NCBI GenBank assembly: GCA_947346365.1
Contig: CANAAV010000003.1
Span: 62,001-126,000, forward strand
Length of the DNA: 64,000 bases
Source: an uncultured Flavonifractor sp.
Lineage (GTDB): Bacteria; Bacillota; Clostridia; Oscillospirales; Oscillospiraceae
Direction: 5' to 3'
In this document: positions 7,367 through 14,773 of the stretch, one piece after another
Position numbering within the stretch: the first letter of the stretch is position 1
Layout of the letters: the number at the start of each line of letters is the position of its first letter
Translations under genes and position numbers: made by a program
Notes under the pieces: model-generated
The model's input: only the letters and a program-made list of their open reading frames with translations
Databases searched by the model: none
Told to the model about the DNA's origin: nothing

Positions 7367-8833
7367 ATGCAGCTTGACAAGGATTTACAGTCCATCCAAG
7401 AGGTCCGGGATTTAATTGCCCAGGCCCGGCAGGCCCAGCGGGCTCTGGCGCGTATGTCCCAGGAGCAGCTGGATAAAATAACAGCGGCGATCTCAGTGAC
7501 CGGAGCGGAGCACGCCCGGCGGCTGGCGGACATGGCCGTAGAGGAGACCGGGTTTGGCAGGAAAGAGGACAAGGAAATCAAAAACCGTTTTGCCGCGTTG
7601 ACGCTCTATGACGCGATCAAGGACGAGCGCACCCACGGCATTCTGGCGGAAGACAGGGAGCGGCGGGTGGTGGACATCGGGGTGCCGGTAGGGATTGTGG
7701 CGGGGCTGGTGCCCTCCACCAACCCCACATCTACGGTGATCTACAAGGCCATGATCTGCATGAAGGCGGGCAATCCCATCATCTTTTCCCCGCATCCCAG
7801 CGCAGTCAACTGCATTACCGAGGCGGTCAATGTCGTCCGCCGGGCGGCGGAGAGCGCTGGCGCCCCGGCGGGGGCCATTTCCTGCGTCGCCACACCCACC
7901 CTGGAGGCCACTCAGGCCCTGATGAAGCACGAGCACACCCGCTTGATCCTGGCCACCGGAGGCAGCGCCATGGTAAAGGCGGCCTACTCCTCCGGCACTC
8001 CGGCTATCGGCGTAGGGGCGGGCAACGGCCCGGCCTATATCCACCCTACCGCCGACGTGAATCAGGCGGTCAAGCGGATTTTGGATTCCAAGACCTTCGA
8101 TAACGGCACCATCTGTGCCAGTGAGCAGTCCATCGTGGTCGCGCGGGACATGGAGGGGGCGGTGACCGCCGCCTTGAACGCCCAGGGGGCGCACATCCTG
8201 TCGCACCAGGAGCAGGAAAAGCTCTCCCGCTTCATTTTGCGGTCCAACGGCACGATGAACCCGGCCATTGTGGGCAAATCTGTGGAGACGCTCGCCAAGC
8301 TGGCAGGGCTGGACCATGTGCCCCCCTCCGCACGGGTGCTGGTGGCCCGGGAGACCGGAGTGGGCCGGGGCTATCCCTACTCCAGCGAGAAGCTGGGTCT
8401 GATTTTGGCCTACTATGTGGAGCAGGACGAAGAGGCGGCGCTGCGCCGGTGTGTGGAGCTGCTGGAGTGGGAGGGGGCGGGCCACACGTTCTGCATTCAC
8501 GCGCAGGACGAGCAGGTGGTCCGGCGCTTCGCCCAGGAGGTCCCTGCCAGCCGGGTGCTGGTGAACACCGCCGCCGCTCTGGGCGGTATCGGCGCCACTA
8601 CCTGTCTGTTCCCCGCCCTGACTCTGGGGTGCGGAGCGGTGGGCGGTTCCTCCAGCTCCAACAATATCGGCCCGCTGGACTTAATTAATATCAAACGGGC
8701 GGCCTGGGGCGTGCGGGAGCTGGAGGAGCTGCGCCAAGGCGGGGCCGGCGCCCCCTATGAGGCGGCCGGCGATGCGGCCATGCCCGGCTTGGAAGAGCTG
8801 ATAGGGCAGATTCTCAGGAGGCTGAGCGTATGA
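7367..8833 (+). CDS. eutE: Acetaldehyde dehydrogenase (acetylating), EutE
   Basis: 488 residues. Converts acetaldehyde plus CoA to acetyl-CoA with NAD+ inside the shell. Aldehyde dehydrogenase marks: [14 protein letters not shown] near the N-terminal third, [23 protein letters not shown], and the catalytic Cys in [10 protein letters not shown] (about residue 250). The C-terminal helix [13 protein letters not shown] is amphipathic and may be an encapsulation peptide. The TGA overlaps the ATG of the next gene as ATGA. Confidence 0.95.
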   Translation: MQLDKDLQSIQEVRDLIAQARQAQRALARMSQEQLDKITAAISVTGAEHARRLADMAVEETGFGRKEDKEIKNRFAALTLYDAIKDERTHGILAEDRERRVVDIGVPVGIVAGLVPSTNPTSTVIYKAMICMKAGNPIIFSPHPSAVNCITEAVNVVRRAAESAGAPAGAISCVATPTLEATQALMKHEHTRLILATGGSAMVKAAYSSGTPAIGVGAGNGPAYIHPTADVNQAVKRILDSKTFDNGTICASEQSIVVARDMEGAVTAALNAQGAHILSHQEQEKLSRFILRSNGTMNPAIVGKSVETLAKLAGLDHVPPSARVLVARETGVGRGYPYSSEKLGLILAYYVEQDEEAALRRCVELLEWEGAGHTFCIHAQDEQVVRRFAQEVPASRVLVNTAAALGGIGATTCLFPALTLGCGAVGGSSSSNNIGPLDLINIKRAAWGVRELEELRQGGAGAPYEAAGDAAMPGLEELIGQILRRLSV

Positions 8834-9522
8834 GCGAGGTCAATGCCGACGGGGTGCTGCTCAATCCCCAGGAGGCGATTTTGCAGGAGGTTCAGGCCCT
8901 GTCCAACTCCCTGATGGCGGAGCGGCCCCAGGGCATGGAGGACGACAAGGAGCACCCGGTTTTTGCGGGCAACGGCGAGGAGGCGGGCAGTGTGGGCGGC
9001 GCGCCCCACTATCCGCCGGAGACCGCCGCCGCCGCTGGGGCGCATAGAGGGGCGGGCAGCGGCAGCTACAGCGCCGCGCATCCCCCCAAGGAGACGGCAA
9101 AGCCGGCATCCAAACGTGCCGGGAGCGGCGGGAAAAAGCGCTCCGCCCCGGCGCAGGCAGCAGAAACACCCACTCCGGCGCTGCCGGAGCGGCCCGCCGC
9201 CAGGCGGGCGACGAAGGAAAGGAGCAGTCAGCGAATGGCAAATACGAATGCACTGGGTATGGTAGAGACCAAAGGTTTGGTGGGGGCCATTGAGGCCGCC
9301 GACGCTATGGTGAAGTCCGCCAATGTGCAGCTGGTGGGCAAGGAGCAGGTCGGCGGCGGTCTGGTGACCGTCATGGTCCGGGGAGACGTGGGCGCGGTCA
9401 AGGCGGCCACCGACGCGGGCGCCGCGGCCGCCGAAAAGGTGGGAGAGCTCATCTCCGTCCACGTGATTCCCCGCCCCCACGCGGAGGTGGATCAGATCCT
9501 TCCCCACGCCAAGGACGAGTAG
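8830..9522 (+). CDS. eutM: Shell protein EutM (BMC-H) with about 135-residue N-terminal extension
   Basis: The 230-codon frame begins at ATG 8830, coupled to eutE. Residues 136-230 are a complete hexameric shell protein of the EutM/PduA kind: [20 protein letters not shown], then [27 protein letters not shown] in the usual order. Residues 1-135 match no family I know; they start with a possible helix ([19 protein letters not shown]) and continue as Gly/Ala/Pro/Lys-rich, probably disordered sequence. A strong internal site (AAGGAAAGGAG at 9214-9224, 10 bases before ATG 9235) should give the ordinary 95-residue EutM, so two nested products are likely. A lost stop codon or sequencing error between two once separate genes is the alternative. 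Confidence 0.85.
   Translation: MSEVNADGVLLNPQEAILQEVQALSNSLMAERPQGMEDDKEHPVFAGNGEEAGSVGGAPHYPPETAAAAGAHRGAGSGSYSAAHPPKETAKPASKRAGSGGKKRSAPAQAAETPTPALPERPAARRATKERSSQRMANTNALGMVETKGLVGAIEAADAMVKSANVQLVGKEQVGGGLVTVMVRGDVGAVKAATDAGAAAAEKVGELISVHVIPRPHAEVDQILPHAKDE
9214..9237 (+). promoter_or_regulatory. Internal ribosome binding site and start for short EutM
   Basis: AAGGAAAGGAG is followed by 10 bases and ATG 9235, in frame with the long ORF. The residues from this ATG ([14 protein letters not shown]) match the normal N-terminus of EutM-type shell proteins, so this is very probably the main start of the shell subunit. Confidence 0.85.
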
Positions 9523-9537
9523 GGCAGGTAAAGCTCC

Positions 9538-10278
9538 ATGGCGCTGTTGAGCGAGGAGGACGTGCGGCGCATGTCCGGAAACGGAACGCGGGGGCCGGTG
9601 GTGGTCCGAAGGGACCAGGTGCTTACCCCCGGGGCCAAGGACTATCTCCAGGCCCACCGGATTCAGGTGGTCTACCCCCAGGGAGGAGGGCGGGAGGACG
9701 CGCCGGCGGGCGCGTCCTCCATACCTGAGTACCGGACCCTGTTCGGAGCTGTCCTGAGTGAAAAGCCGGAGCACATGACCCATCTCAAGGGGAATGTTCT
9801 GGTATTTAAAGATCACCCGCGCATTGCCTTTCGAGGCTGGATCGACACGCTGGAAGGGGAAGTGCTGCTGGCCCAGCAGGCGGCGGCGGGAGAGGGGCTT
9901 CCAACCCTGGCGGAGGAGCTGGAGGAGGTGCTGGCCTTCGTGCGCCGGTTTATCCGCTTTGACGTGCTGGAGGAGCCAGTGGGGGAGTTTTGCCTGTGCG
10001 GCTATACCCCCGATGAGCTGCGAGAGTACTCCCATTATCCGGAGCGGCACTTCGGACAGGGGCATTTTCTTCCCCACTACACCGACGGGCCGGCCCTGCT
10101 GGCCCTAAACCGGGTGCGGACGGTGGCGCGGCAGAGCGAACTGGCGGCCTACGCCGCCTTCCGCAGTGGAGAGGGAGAGGTGTCCCGGCCGGACATTCTG
10201 CTGGGGCTGAACCGGCTGTCCTCTCTGCTGTGGATCATGATGGTGAAGAGAAAGGCGGGGCGCTATGAACGCAGTTGA
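9538..10278 (+). CDS. eutT: Ethanolamine-operon cobalamin adenosyltransferase EutT
   Basis: 246 residues. EutT makes adenosylcobalamin from cob(I)alamin and ATP for EutBC. Family-typical text: HLKGNVLVFKDHPRIAFRG in the middle, then LATLAEELEEVLAFVR-like helices and HFGQGHFLPHYTDGP. The N-terminal DVRRM...VLTPGAKDYL resembles the small N-terminal module often seen in Firmicute EutT. The CCxxC metal motif of the enterobacterial enzyme is not present; only a CLC remains near residue 153. It overlaps pduL by 14 bases, suggesting translational coupling. Confidence 0.85.
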   Translation: MALLSEEDVRRMSGNGTRGPVVVRRDQVLTPGAKDYLQAHRIQVVYPQGGGREDAPAGASSIPEYRTLFGAVLSEKPEHMTHLKGNVLVFKDHPRIAFRGWIDTLEGEVLLAQQAAAGEGLPTLAEELEEVLAFVRRFIRFDVLEEPVGEFCLCGYTPDELREYSHYPERHFGQGHFLPHYTDGPALLALNRVRTVARQSELAAYAAFRSGEGEVSRPDILLGLNRLSSLLWIMMVKRKAGRYERS

Positions 10279-10888
10279 CACGAGGAACGCCGGCCTGCTG
10301 GCGCAGGCTCTGATCAGCAGGCTCACCGTGGAGATCGAAGCCAGCGGGCGGCATGTGCACCTGTCCCAGCAGGATCTGGAGGCCCTGTTTGGGGCGGGCT
10401 ACCAGCTTAACCGGGTAAAAGACCTGTCCCAGCCGGGACAGTTCGTCTGCGCCGAGCGGGTGAGCCTGGAGGGCCCCCGGGGGAGCATTTCCAACGTAGT
10501 GATCCTGGGACCCGTCCGTCCGGAGAGCCAGGTAGAGATTTCTCTGACGGACGCGGTAGCGCTGGGGGTGACGCCCCCGGTGCGCCTGTCCGGGGACGTT
10601 CAGGGCACCCCCGGCCTGATTCTGCGCCGGGGAGAGCGGGTCCTGCGCCTGGAGCGGGGGCTGATCGCCGCAAAGCGGCATATTCACATGACCCCCGAGG
10701 ACGCCCGGCGCTTCGGTGTGGAACAGGGACAATCGGTGCGCCTGCGCTGTTTTACCGGCCGTCCCTTGGTATTCAGCCAGGTGGAGGTGCGTGTTTCCCC
10801 CAAATTTGCCACGGTGGCCCACATCGACTACGATGAGGCCAACGCCTGCGGTTTCCAAAAGGGGGACCGGGGGCTGATTTTGGCATGA
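10265..10888 (+). CDS. pduL: Phosphate propanoyltransferase / phosphotransacetylase PduL
   Basis: 207 residues. Converts acetyl-CoA and phosphate to acetyl-phosphate and frees CoA inside the shell. The two-barrel family is shown by paired zinc-ligand motifs GRHVHLS (near residue 31) and KRHIHMTPEDA (near 140), with GPVRPESQVEISLTDAV and DYDEANACG in the expected order. The N-terminal helix AGLLAQALISRLTVE may target it to the shell. It stands where EutD-type enzymes stand in enteric operons. The stop overlaps the next ATG as ATGA. Confidence 0.92.
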   Translation: MNAVDTRNAGLLAQALISRLTVEIEASGRHVHLSQQDLEALFGAGYQLNRVKDLSQPGQFVCAERVSLEGPRGSISNVVILGPVRPESQVEISLTDAVALGVTPPVRLSGDVQGTPGLILRRGERVLRLERGLIAAKRHIHMTPEDARRFGVEQGQSVRLRCFTGRPLVFSQVEVRVSPKFATVAHIDYDEANACGFQKGDRGLILA

Positions 10889-11154
10889 CGTTGGAACGGC
10901 GGGGGGAGATGCTGGTTATCACCAGCCTGCCGGTGCAGGACATGGCCCTGCTCTCCCTGGCGGTTGCGTTGGGCCGGGAGGGAGAACAGGTCCTTGCCGC
11001 CCTGCTGCGGGGAGAGCGGGTGTTTCTTCTCTCCAGCGGCCTGGAGTACAAGCAGTACCGCCGCACGGCCCCCAGGGGAATCTATACGGCGTTTACCGCC
11101 ATGGAGCGCCGCCTGCGGGAGATGGGGATCGGCCTGCTGCGGGAGGAGGGGTAA
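10885..11154 (+). CDS. Small eut-operon protein, perhaps a shortened TIGR02536-like protein
   Basis: 89 residues, coupled to pduL (ATGA) and 3 bases before eutN. The C-terminal half (LSSGLEYKQYRRTAPRGIY) followed by a charged helix and GIGLL resembles the end of the roughly 200-residue ethanolamine utilisation protein of Gram-positive eut operons (TIGR02536) as I remember it; the N-terminal two thirds of that family would be missing. The similarity is from memory and weak. No signal peptide, membrane segment or catalytic motif is visible; function unknown. Confidence 0.6.
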   Translation: MTLERRGEMLVITSLPVQDMALLSLAVALGREGEQVLAALLRGERVFLLSSGLEYKQYRRTAPRGIYTAFTAMERRLREMGIGLLREEG

Positions 11155-11157
11155 GCC

Positions 11158-11391
11158 GTGCTGGAGGGACAGGTGACCGGAACAGTGTGGGCGACGAAAA
11201 AGTCCCCCGCTCTGCGGGGGCTGACTTTTCTGACGGTGCAGGTCCAGGGGCGCGCCCTGGTGTGCGCCGACTGCGTGGGAGCGGGAGAGGGAGAGCGGGT
11301 CCTGGTGAGCACCGGCGGCGCCGCCCGGGTGGCGGCGGGAACCGATATCCCCATAGACGCCGCCGTAGTGGGCATCCTGGACCAGGCGTAA
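11158..11391 (+). CDS. eutN: Microcompartment vertex protein EutN (CcmL/EutN family)
   Basis: 77 residues, GTG start. Pentameric subunits of this family cap the vertices of the polyhedral shell. The N-terminal GQVTGTVWATKKSPALRGLT and the late PIDAAVVGILD are diagnostic. Upstream GGAGGGG lies in the end of the preceding gene. About 105 bases without a gene separate it from eutH. Confidence 0.93.
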   Translation: MLEGQVTGTVWATKKSPALRGLTFLTVQVQGRALVCADCVGAGEGERVLVSTGGAARVAAGTDIPIDAAVVGILDQA

Positions 11392-11496
11392 ACGGATGAA
11401 ATCTGAACCCGCAAATGGAACGCAGGGCGGGGGGCGGCCTGCCCGCCTCCGGCTGTACGGGTGGGCGCACACTGCAAAGAAAGGGGACATAGGCCT

Positions 11497-12588
11497 ATGT
11501 CCGTCAATGAGATTATCGTATATTTAATGGTAGCTTTTATGGCTTTAGGCGCGGTGGACCGGATCATTGGCAGCCGTTTCGGCCTGGGCGAAAAATTTGA
11601 GGAGGGCATTGTGGCCATGGGCTCCCTGGCCTTATCCATGGTGGGCATCATCTGCCTGGCTCCGGTGCTCTCCCGGCTGCTAAGCCCGGTTGTGGTGCCG
11701 CTGTACCAGCTTCTAGGGGCCGATCCGGCCATGTTTGCCGGGACCATCCTGGCCAATGACATGGGGGGCGCACCCCTGGCCAAGGAGCTGGCCCTGACCC
11801 CAGAGGCGGGACAGTTTGGCGGACTGATCGTGGGGTCCATGCTGGGGCCTACGATTGTGTTTACAATCCCCGTGGGGCTGGGGATTATCCGGGAAGAGGA
11901 CCGGCCCTACTTGGCCTCCGGCGTGCTGGCGGGGGTGGTCATGGTGCCCCTGGGCGGCCTGGCAGGGGGTCTGGCGGCGGGGTTTCCGCTGGGTATGGTG
12001 CTGCGCAACCTGATTCCTATTGTGATTTTTGCCTTGCTGATTGCCCTGGGACTGTGGAAAATCCCCAACGGTATGGTGAAGGGCTTTCAGGTGTTTGGAA
12101 AGCTCATCGTGGCCGTCATCACGGTAGGCCTCGCTGCGGCGATTATCGAAAAGCTCACACCCCTGACCCTGATTCCCGGCATGGACCCCATTGAAGAGGG
12201 AATTGCGATTGTCGGAGATATCGCGGTGGTGTTGGCGGGAGCGTTCCCGCTGGTCTATGTCATCACAAAGCTCTTCCAAAAGCCCCTGCTGGCCCTGGGG
12301 AAGGTGCTGGGAATGAACGACGTGTCCGCTGCCGGACTGGTGGCGACTTTGGCCAACAACATCCCCATGTTCCAGATGTTCCACGATATGGACCGGAGGG
12401 GCAAGGTCATCAACGTGGCCTTTGCCGTGTCCGCCGCCTTTGTGTTCGGGGATCACCTGGGCTTTACTGCGGGATTTGACGCGGGAATGATCTTCCCCAT
12501 GATTGTGGGCAAGCTGGTGGGCGGCGTCGGCGGTATTTTAGCGGCCATGCTGATTACCGGAAAGGACAGGGAGGACGGCCATGAATAG
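11497..12588 (+). CDS. eutH: Ethanolamine permease EutH
   Basis: 363 residues, almost entirely hydrophobic, with about ten membrane segments. EutH brings ethanolamine across the cytoplasmic membrane. Typical text: MSVNEIIVYLMVAFMALGAVD at the start, TILANDMGGAPLAKELA and LATLANNIPMFQMFHDM. ATG 11497 is chosen because AAAGGGG precedes it; the frame is open upstream to 11461. It overlaps eutQ by 8 bases. Confidence 0.95.
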   Translation: MSVNEIIVYLMVAFMALGAVDRIIGSRFGLGEKFEEGIVAMGSLALSMVGIICLAPVLSRLLSPVVVPLYQLLGADPAMFAGTILANDMGGAPLAKELALTPEAGQFGGLIVGSMLGPTIVFTIPVGLGIIREEDRPYLASGVLAGVVMVPLGGLAGGLAAGFPLGMVLRNLIPIVIFALLIALGLWKIPNGMVKGFQVFGKLIVAVITVGLAAAIIEKLTPLTLIPGMDPIEEGIAIVGDIAVVLAGAFPLVYVITKLFQKPLLALGKVLGMNDVSAAGLVATLANNIPMFQMFHDMDRRGKVINVAFAVSAAFVFGDHLGFTAGFDAGMIFPMIVGKLVGGVGGILAAMLITGKDREDGHE

Positions 12589-13009
12589 ACAGGAGCTGGA
12601 GGCACTGGTGCGCCAGGTATTGCTGGAGAAGCTTGGAACCGGCGCGGCCCATGGGGTGCGCCGGGTTCCGGTGCCCGAGCTCCGGGTAACCCAGGCCGAC
12701 CGCATGGACACAGGAGATCCCGGCAGCCAGGTATATACCAAGGACCTGTTTACCCTCCAGGAGAGCCCCAGGCTGGGGGCGGGTATTATGGAGATGACCG
12801 ACACCACCTTTCCGTGGACGCTGAACTATGACGAGATAGACTATGTAATCAGCGGCCGGCTGAACATCCTGACCGGCGGCGAGACGGTTGCTGCCGGGCC
12901 GGGAGAGGTGATTTATATCCCGAAGGGAAGCAGCATTCAATTCTCCGTCACAGGCCATGCCCGGTTTTTGTACTTTGTCTATCCGGCGGATTGGCAGAGC
13001 CAGAAATAG
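12581..13009 (+). CDS. eutQ: Ethanolamine utilisation cupin protein EutQ
   Basis: 142 residues, shorter than enteric EutQ. The C-terminal 100 residues form a cupin (FPWTLNYDEIDYVISG and PGEVIYIPKGS). EutQ has been reported to have acetate kinase activity in Salmonella; here that is only an extrapolation. The N-terminal MNRQELEALVRQVLLEKLG closely matches the EutC N-terminus, which supports a shared shell-targeting helix. Last gene of the operon; a long hairpin starts at the stop codon. Confidence 0.9.
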   Translation: MNRQELEALVRQVLLEKLGTGAAHGVRRVPVPELRVTQADRMDTGDPGSQVYTKDLFTLQESPRLGAGIMEMTDTTFPWTLNYDEIDYVISGRLNILTGGETVAAGPGEVIYIPKGSSIQFSVTGHARFLYFVYPADWQSQK

Positions 13010-13053
13010 AACATGCCTGTCTTACCTTCGCCGGAGGGCAAGACAGGCATGTT
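13010..13053. terminator. Bidirectional terminator between eutQ and dpaB
   Basis: Arms 13010-13023 (AACATGCCTGTCTT) and 13040-13053 are perfectly complementary, with a second small hairpin in the loop. It lies between convergent genes, 1 base after the eutQ stop and 5 bases from the dpaB stop. Confidence 0.75.
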
Positions 13054-13058
13054 GACAG

Positions 13059-13646
13059 CTATGCTGTCCGGGGGGCGAGCAGCACGGGCTGAAGCTGTTC
13101 GCCCCGCAGGGCGGCGTCAATGGTCTCCGGCACCAGGGAAAAGTCCGCCACCAGTGAGGTGGGCTTTTCCGCCGGGTCGTCCTGGCGGAAGGGGACGAAG
13201 TAGACGTTCTTTTTGTCCAACAGCGCGCCGATATTCCGGGCGCTGGCGGCCAAGCCGTCATTGGTTGCAACAGCCAGCACCACCGGAGCGCCGTTGCGCA
13301 GATGGGCCTTTGCCGCCATGGTTACGGCGGTGTCCGTGATGCCGCAGGCCAGCTTGCCCAGGGTGTTGCCCGTACAGGGACAGATGACCAGCACGTCCAG
13401 CAGACCCTTGGGGCCGATGGGCTCGGCCTTGGCGATGCTGTCGATGACCCGCTTGGAGCAGATGCGCTCCATCTCCCGCATATGGTCATGGGCGCTGCCA
13501 AACCGGGTGTCGGTTTCCGCGCTGGCCTGGGAGACAATAGGGGTTATGTTCCCATATCTGGCCTTTACCTGCTCCAGGGCCTGCATGGCCTGGGCATACG
13601 TACAAAAGGAGCCGCAGAACGCGAACCCCACTTTGATTGGTTCCAT
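13059..13646 (-). CDS. dpaB: Dipicolinate synthase subunit B
   Basis: 195 residues. With DpaA it makes dipicolinic acid, the main small molecule of the spore core, in the mother cell. The flavoprotein-like fold is seen in VGFAFCGSFCTYAQAM at the start, LVICPCTGNTLGKLACGITDT in the middle and the VVLAVATNDGL segment. ATG 13646 is preferred over GTG 13652 because GGGAG lies 7 bases before it; it overlaps the end of dpaA. Confidence 0.95.
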   Translation of the reverse strand: MEPIKVGFAFCGSFCTYAQAMQALEQVKARYGNITPIVSQASAETDTRFGSAHDHMREMERICSKRVIDSIAKAEPIGPKGLLDVLVICPCTGNTLGKLACGITDTAVTMAAKAHLRNGAPVVLAVATNDGLAASARNIGALLDKKNVYFVPFRQDDPAEKPTSLVADFSLVPETIDAALRGEQLQPVLLAPRTA

Positions 13647-13648
13647 AT

Positions 13649-14521
13649 TCACACTCCCAACTCGTGCAGCATGTTATAAATGGCAGTTTTGATGCTCCTG
13701 CCCGCCGTCACGGGGGCCACTTTTCCGGGCAGAGAGAGGGCCCACACCACCTTGACTCCCAGTTGGGCAGCCGCCTCCAGATCCACTCCGCCGGGCTTGG
13801 AGGCCAGGTCGATGACCAGGCAGCCTGGACGGAGCTCCTCCAGGCGCGTGCGCTCCAAAATGCGGGCGGGGACGGTGTTGACCACCAGGTCATAGCCGCA
13901 CAGCCATCCCTCCAGCTGCCCGGTGTGCTCCACGCCGTAGCCGCAGCTCTCCGCCCAAGCCAAGTCGGCATATTTCCGGGCGGCGACGCTGACCTTGGAT
14001 CCCAGAGCTGAAAGCCGCTGAGCCAAAGCGCGCCCCAGCCGCCCGCAGCCGATGACTAGGGCGCGGGACCCCTGGATGGTGATGGGCAGCTCCTCCATAG
14101 CGATCTGAATGGCCCCTTCGGCGGTGGGTACCGCGTTGGCCACCGCCAGCTCCTCCCTGGCAAAATAGTCGTGGAGGGTCAGCCCACGGTCGGCGGCCAT
14201 GGCGGCGGTTTGAGGTCCCACCATGCCCGCGCAGATGATCTGATTGGGGCGCAGGGCGTCCATCAGCCGGGAGAGGGGACAGCGCCGCTCGGACAGGGGC
14301 GCGTTGAGCAGGCTACCCTCGCCCGCCGCCGGCAGGGGCAGGACCACGCAGTCCGCCAGGGCGATCCCCGCTAAATGCTCCTCCGCCTGGACGCCGGGCA
14401 AATCCCCCAGCTGTTCCAAGGCGAAGGTATGTACGCTGTGGCCGTCCTCCGCCAAAAGCTCTGCCAGCTTTGCCTGGCGCATGTCTCCACCGGCCACCCA
14501 TATGTTCAGTTCGTGCCTCAT
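13649..14521 (-). CDS. dpaA: Dipicolinate synthase subunit A
   Basis: 290 residues. A Rossmann domain is visible at about residues 150-180 (ALVIGCGRLGRALAQRLSALG), with an N-terminal domain starting LNIWVAGGDMRQAKLAELL, both usual for DpaA (SpoVFA). The ribosome site GGAGGG is 6 bases before ATG. A sporulation sigma-K promoter would be expected upstream on the minus strand; I could not assign one with confidence. The pair dpaA-dpaB marks the organism as a spore former. Confidence 0.95.
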   Translation of the reverse strand: MRHELNIWVAGGDMRQAKLAELLAEDGHSVHTFALEQLGDLPGVQAEEHLAGIALADCVVLPLPAAGEGSLLNAPLSERRCPLSRLMDALRPNQIICAGMVGPQTAAMAADRGLTLHDYFAREELAVANAVPTAEGAIQIAMEELPITIQGSRALVIGCGRLGRALAQRLSALGSKVSVAARKYADLAWAESCGYGVEHTGQLEGWLCGYDLVVNTVPARILERTRLEELRPGCLVIDLASKPGGVDLEAAAQLGVKVVWALSLPGKVAPVTAGRSIKTAIYNMLHELGV

Positions 14522-14584
14522 CGCGCTCCCTCCAATATCCGTGACTGCTCCATTCTATTCGCAATGAGGGAAAGGGTGAAAACA

Positions 14585-14652
14585 GCTTGTAGAATTTGTT
14601 TCCACAGGCCGGGAAATGTGTTTTCCGGCGCGCGGGCCGGCGGAGAAAAGAG
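14585..14652. repeat. Partial palindromic repeat, copy D
   Basis: The segment 14621-14649 has TTTTCCGG at one end and CCGGCGGAGAAAA at the other, the same outer arms as the TTTTCTCCGGCG/CGTCGGAGAAAA hairpin in the repeat copies at 1206 and 28149. The rest is diverged. It lies in the 250-bp gap between dpaA and the SLH-CAP gene. Confidence 0.45.
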
Positions 14653-14653
14653 A

Positions 14654-14696
14654 GTCACACAGAGCCGGCACCCTTGGGGAGCCAACTCTGTGTGAC
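14654..14696. terminator. Hairpin with 11-bp arms
   Basis: GTCACACAGAG (14654-14664) pairs with CTCTGTGTGAC (14686-14696), followed on the + strand by AGTTTTAA. It lies between the 5' end of dpaA and the 3' end of the minus-strand SLH-CAP gene. Confidence 0.5.
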
Positions 14697-14704
14697 AGTT
14701 TTAA

Positions 14705-14733
14705 GGGGCCCGGAGCAGATAGCTCCGGGCCCC
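14705..14733. terminator. GC-rich hairpin downstream of the SLH-CAP gene
   Basis: Arms GGGGCCCGGAGC (14705-14716) and GCTCCGGGCCCC (14722-14733). It sits about 40 bases past the stop of the minus-strand SLH-CAP gene, the right place for its terminator, although no strong U-run follows. Confidence 0.55.
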
Positions 14734-14773
14734 AGTTTGCGGGCGGCCTCCCGCGTTTTTAGAAAGTTTCGGG

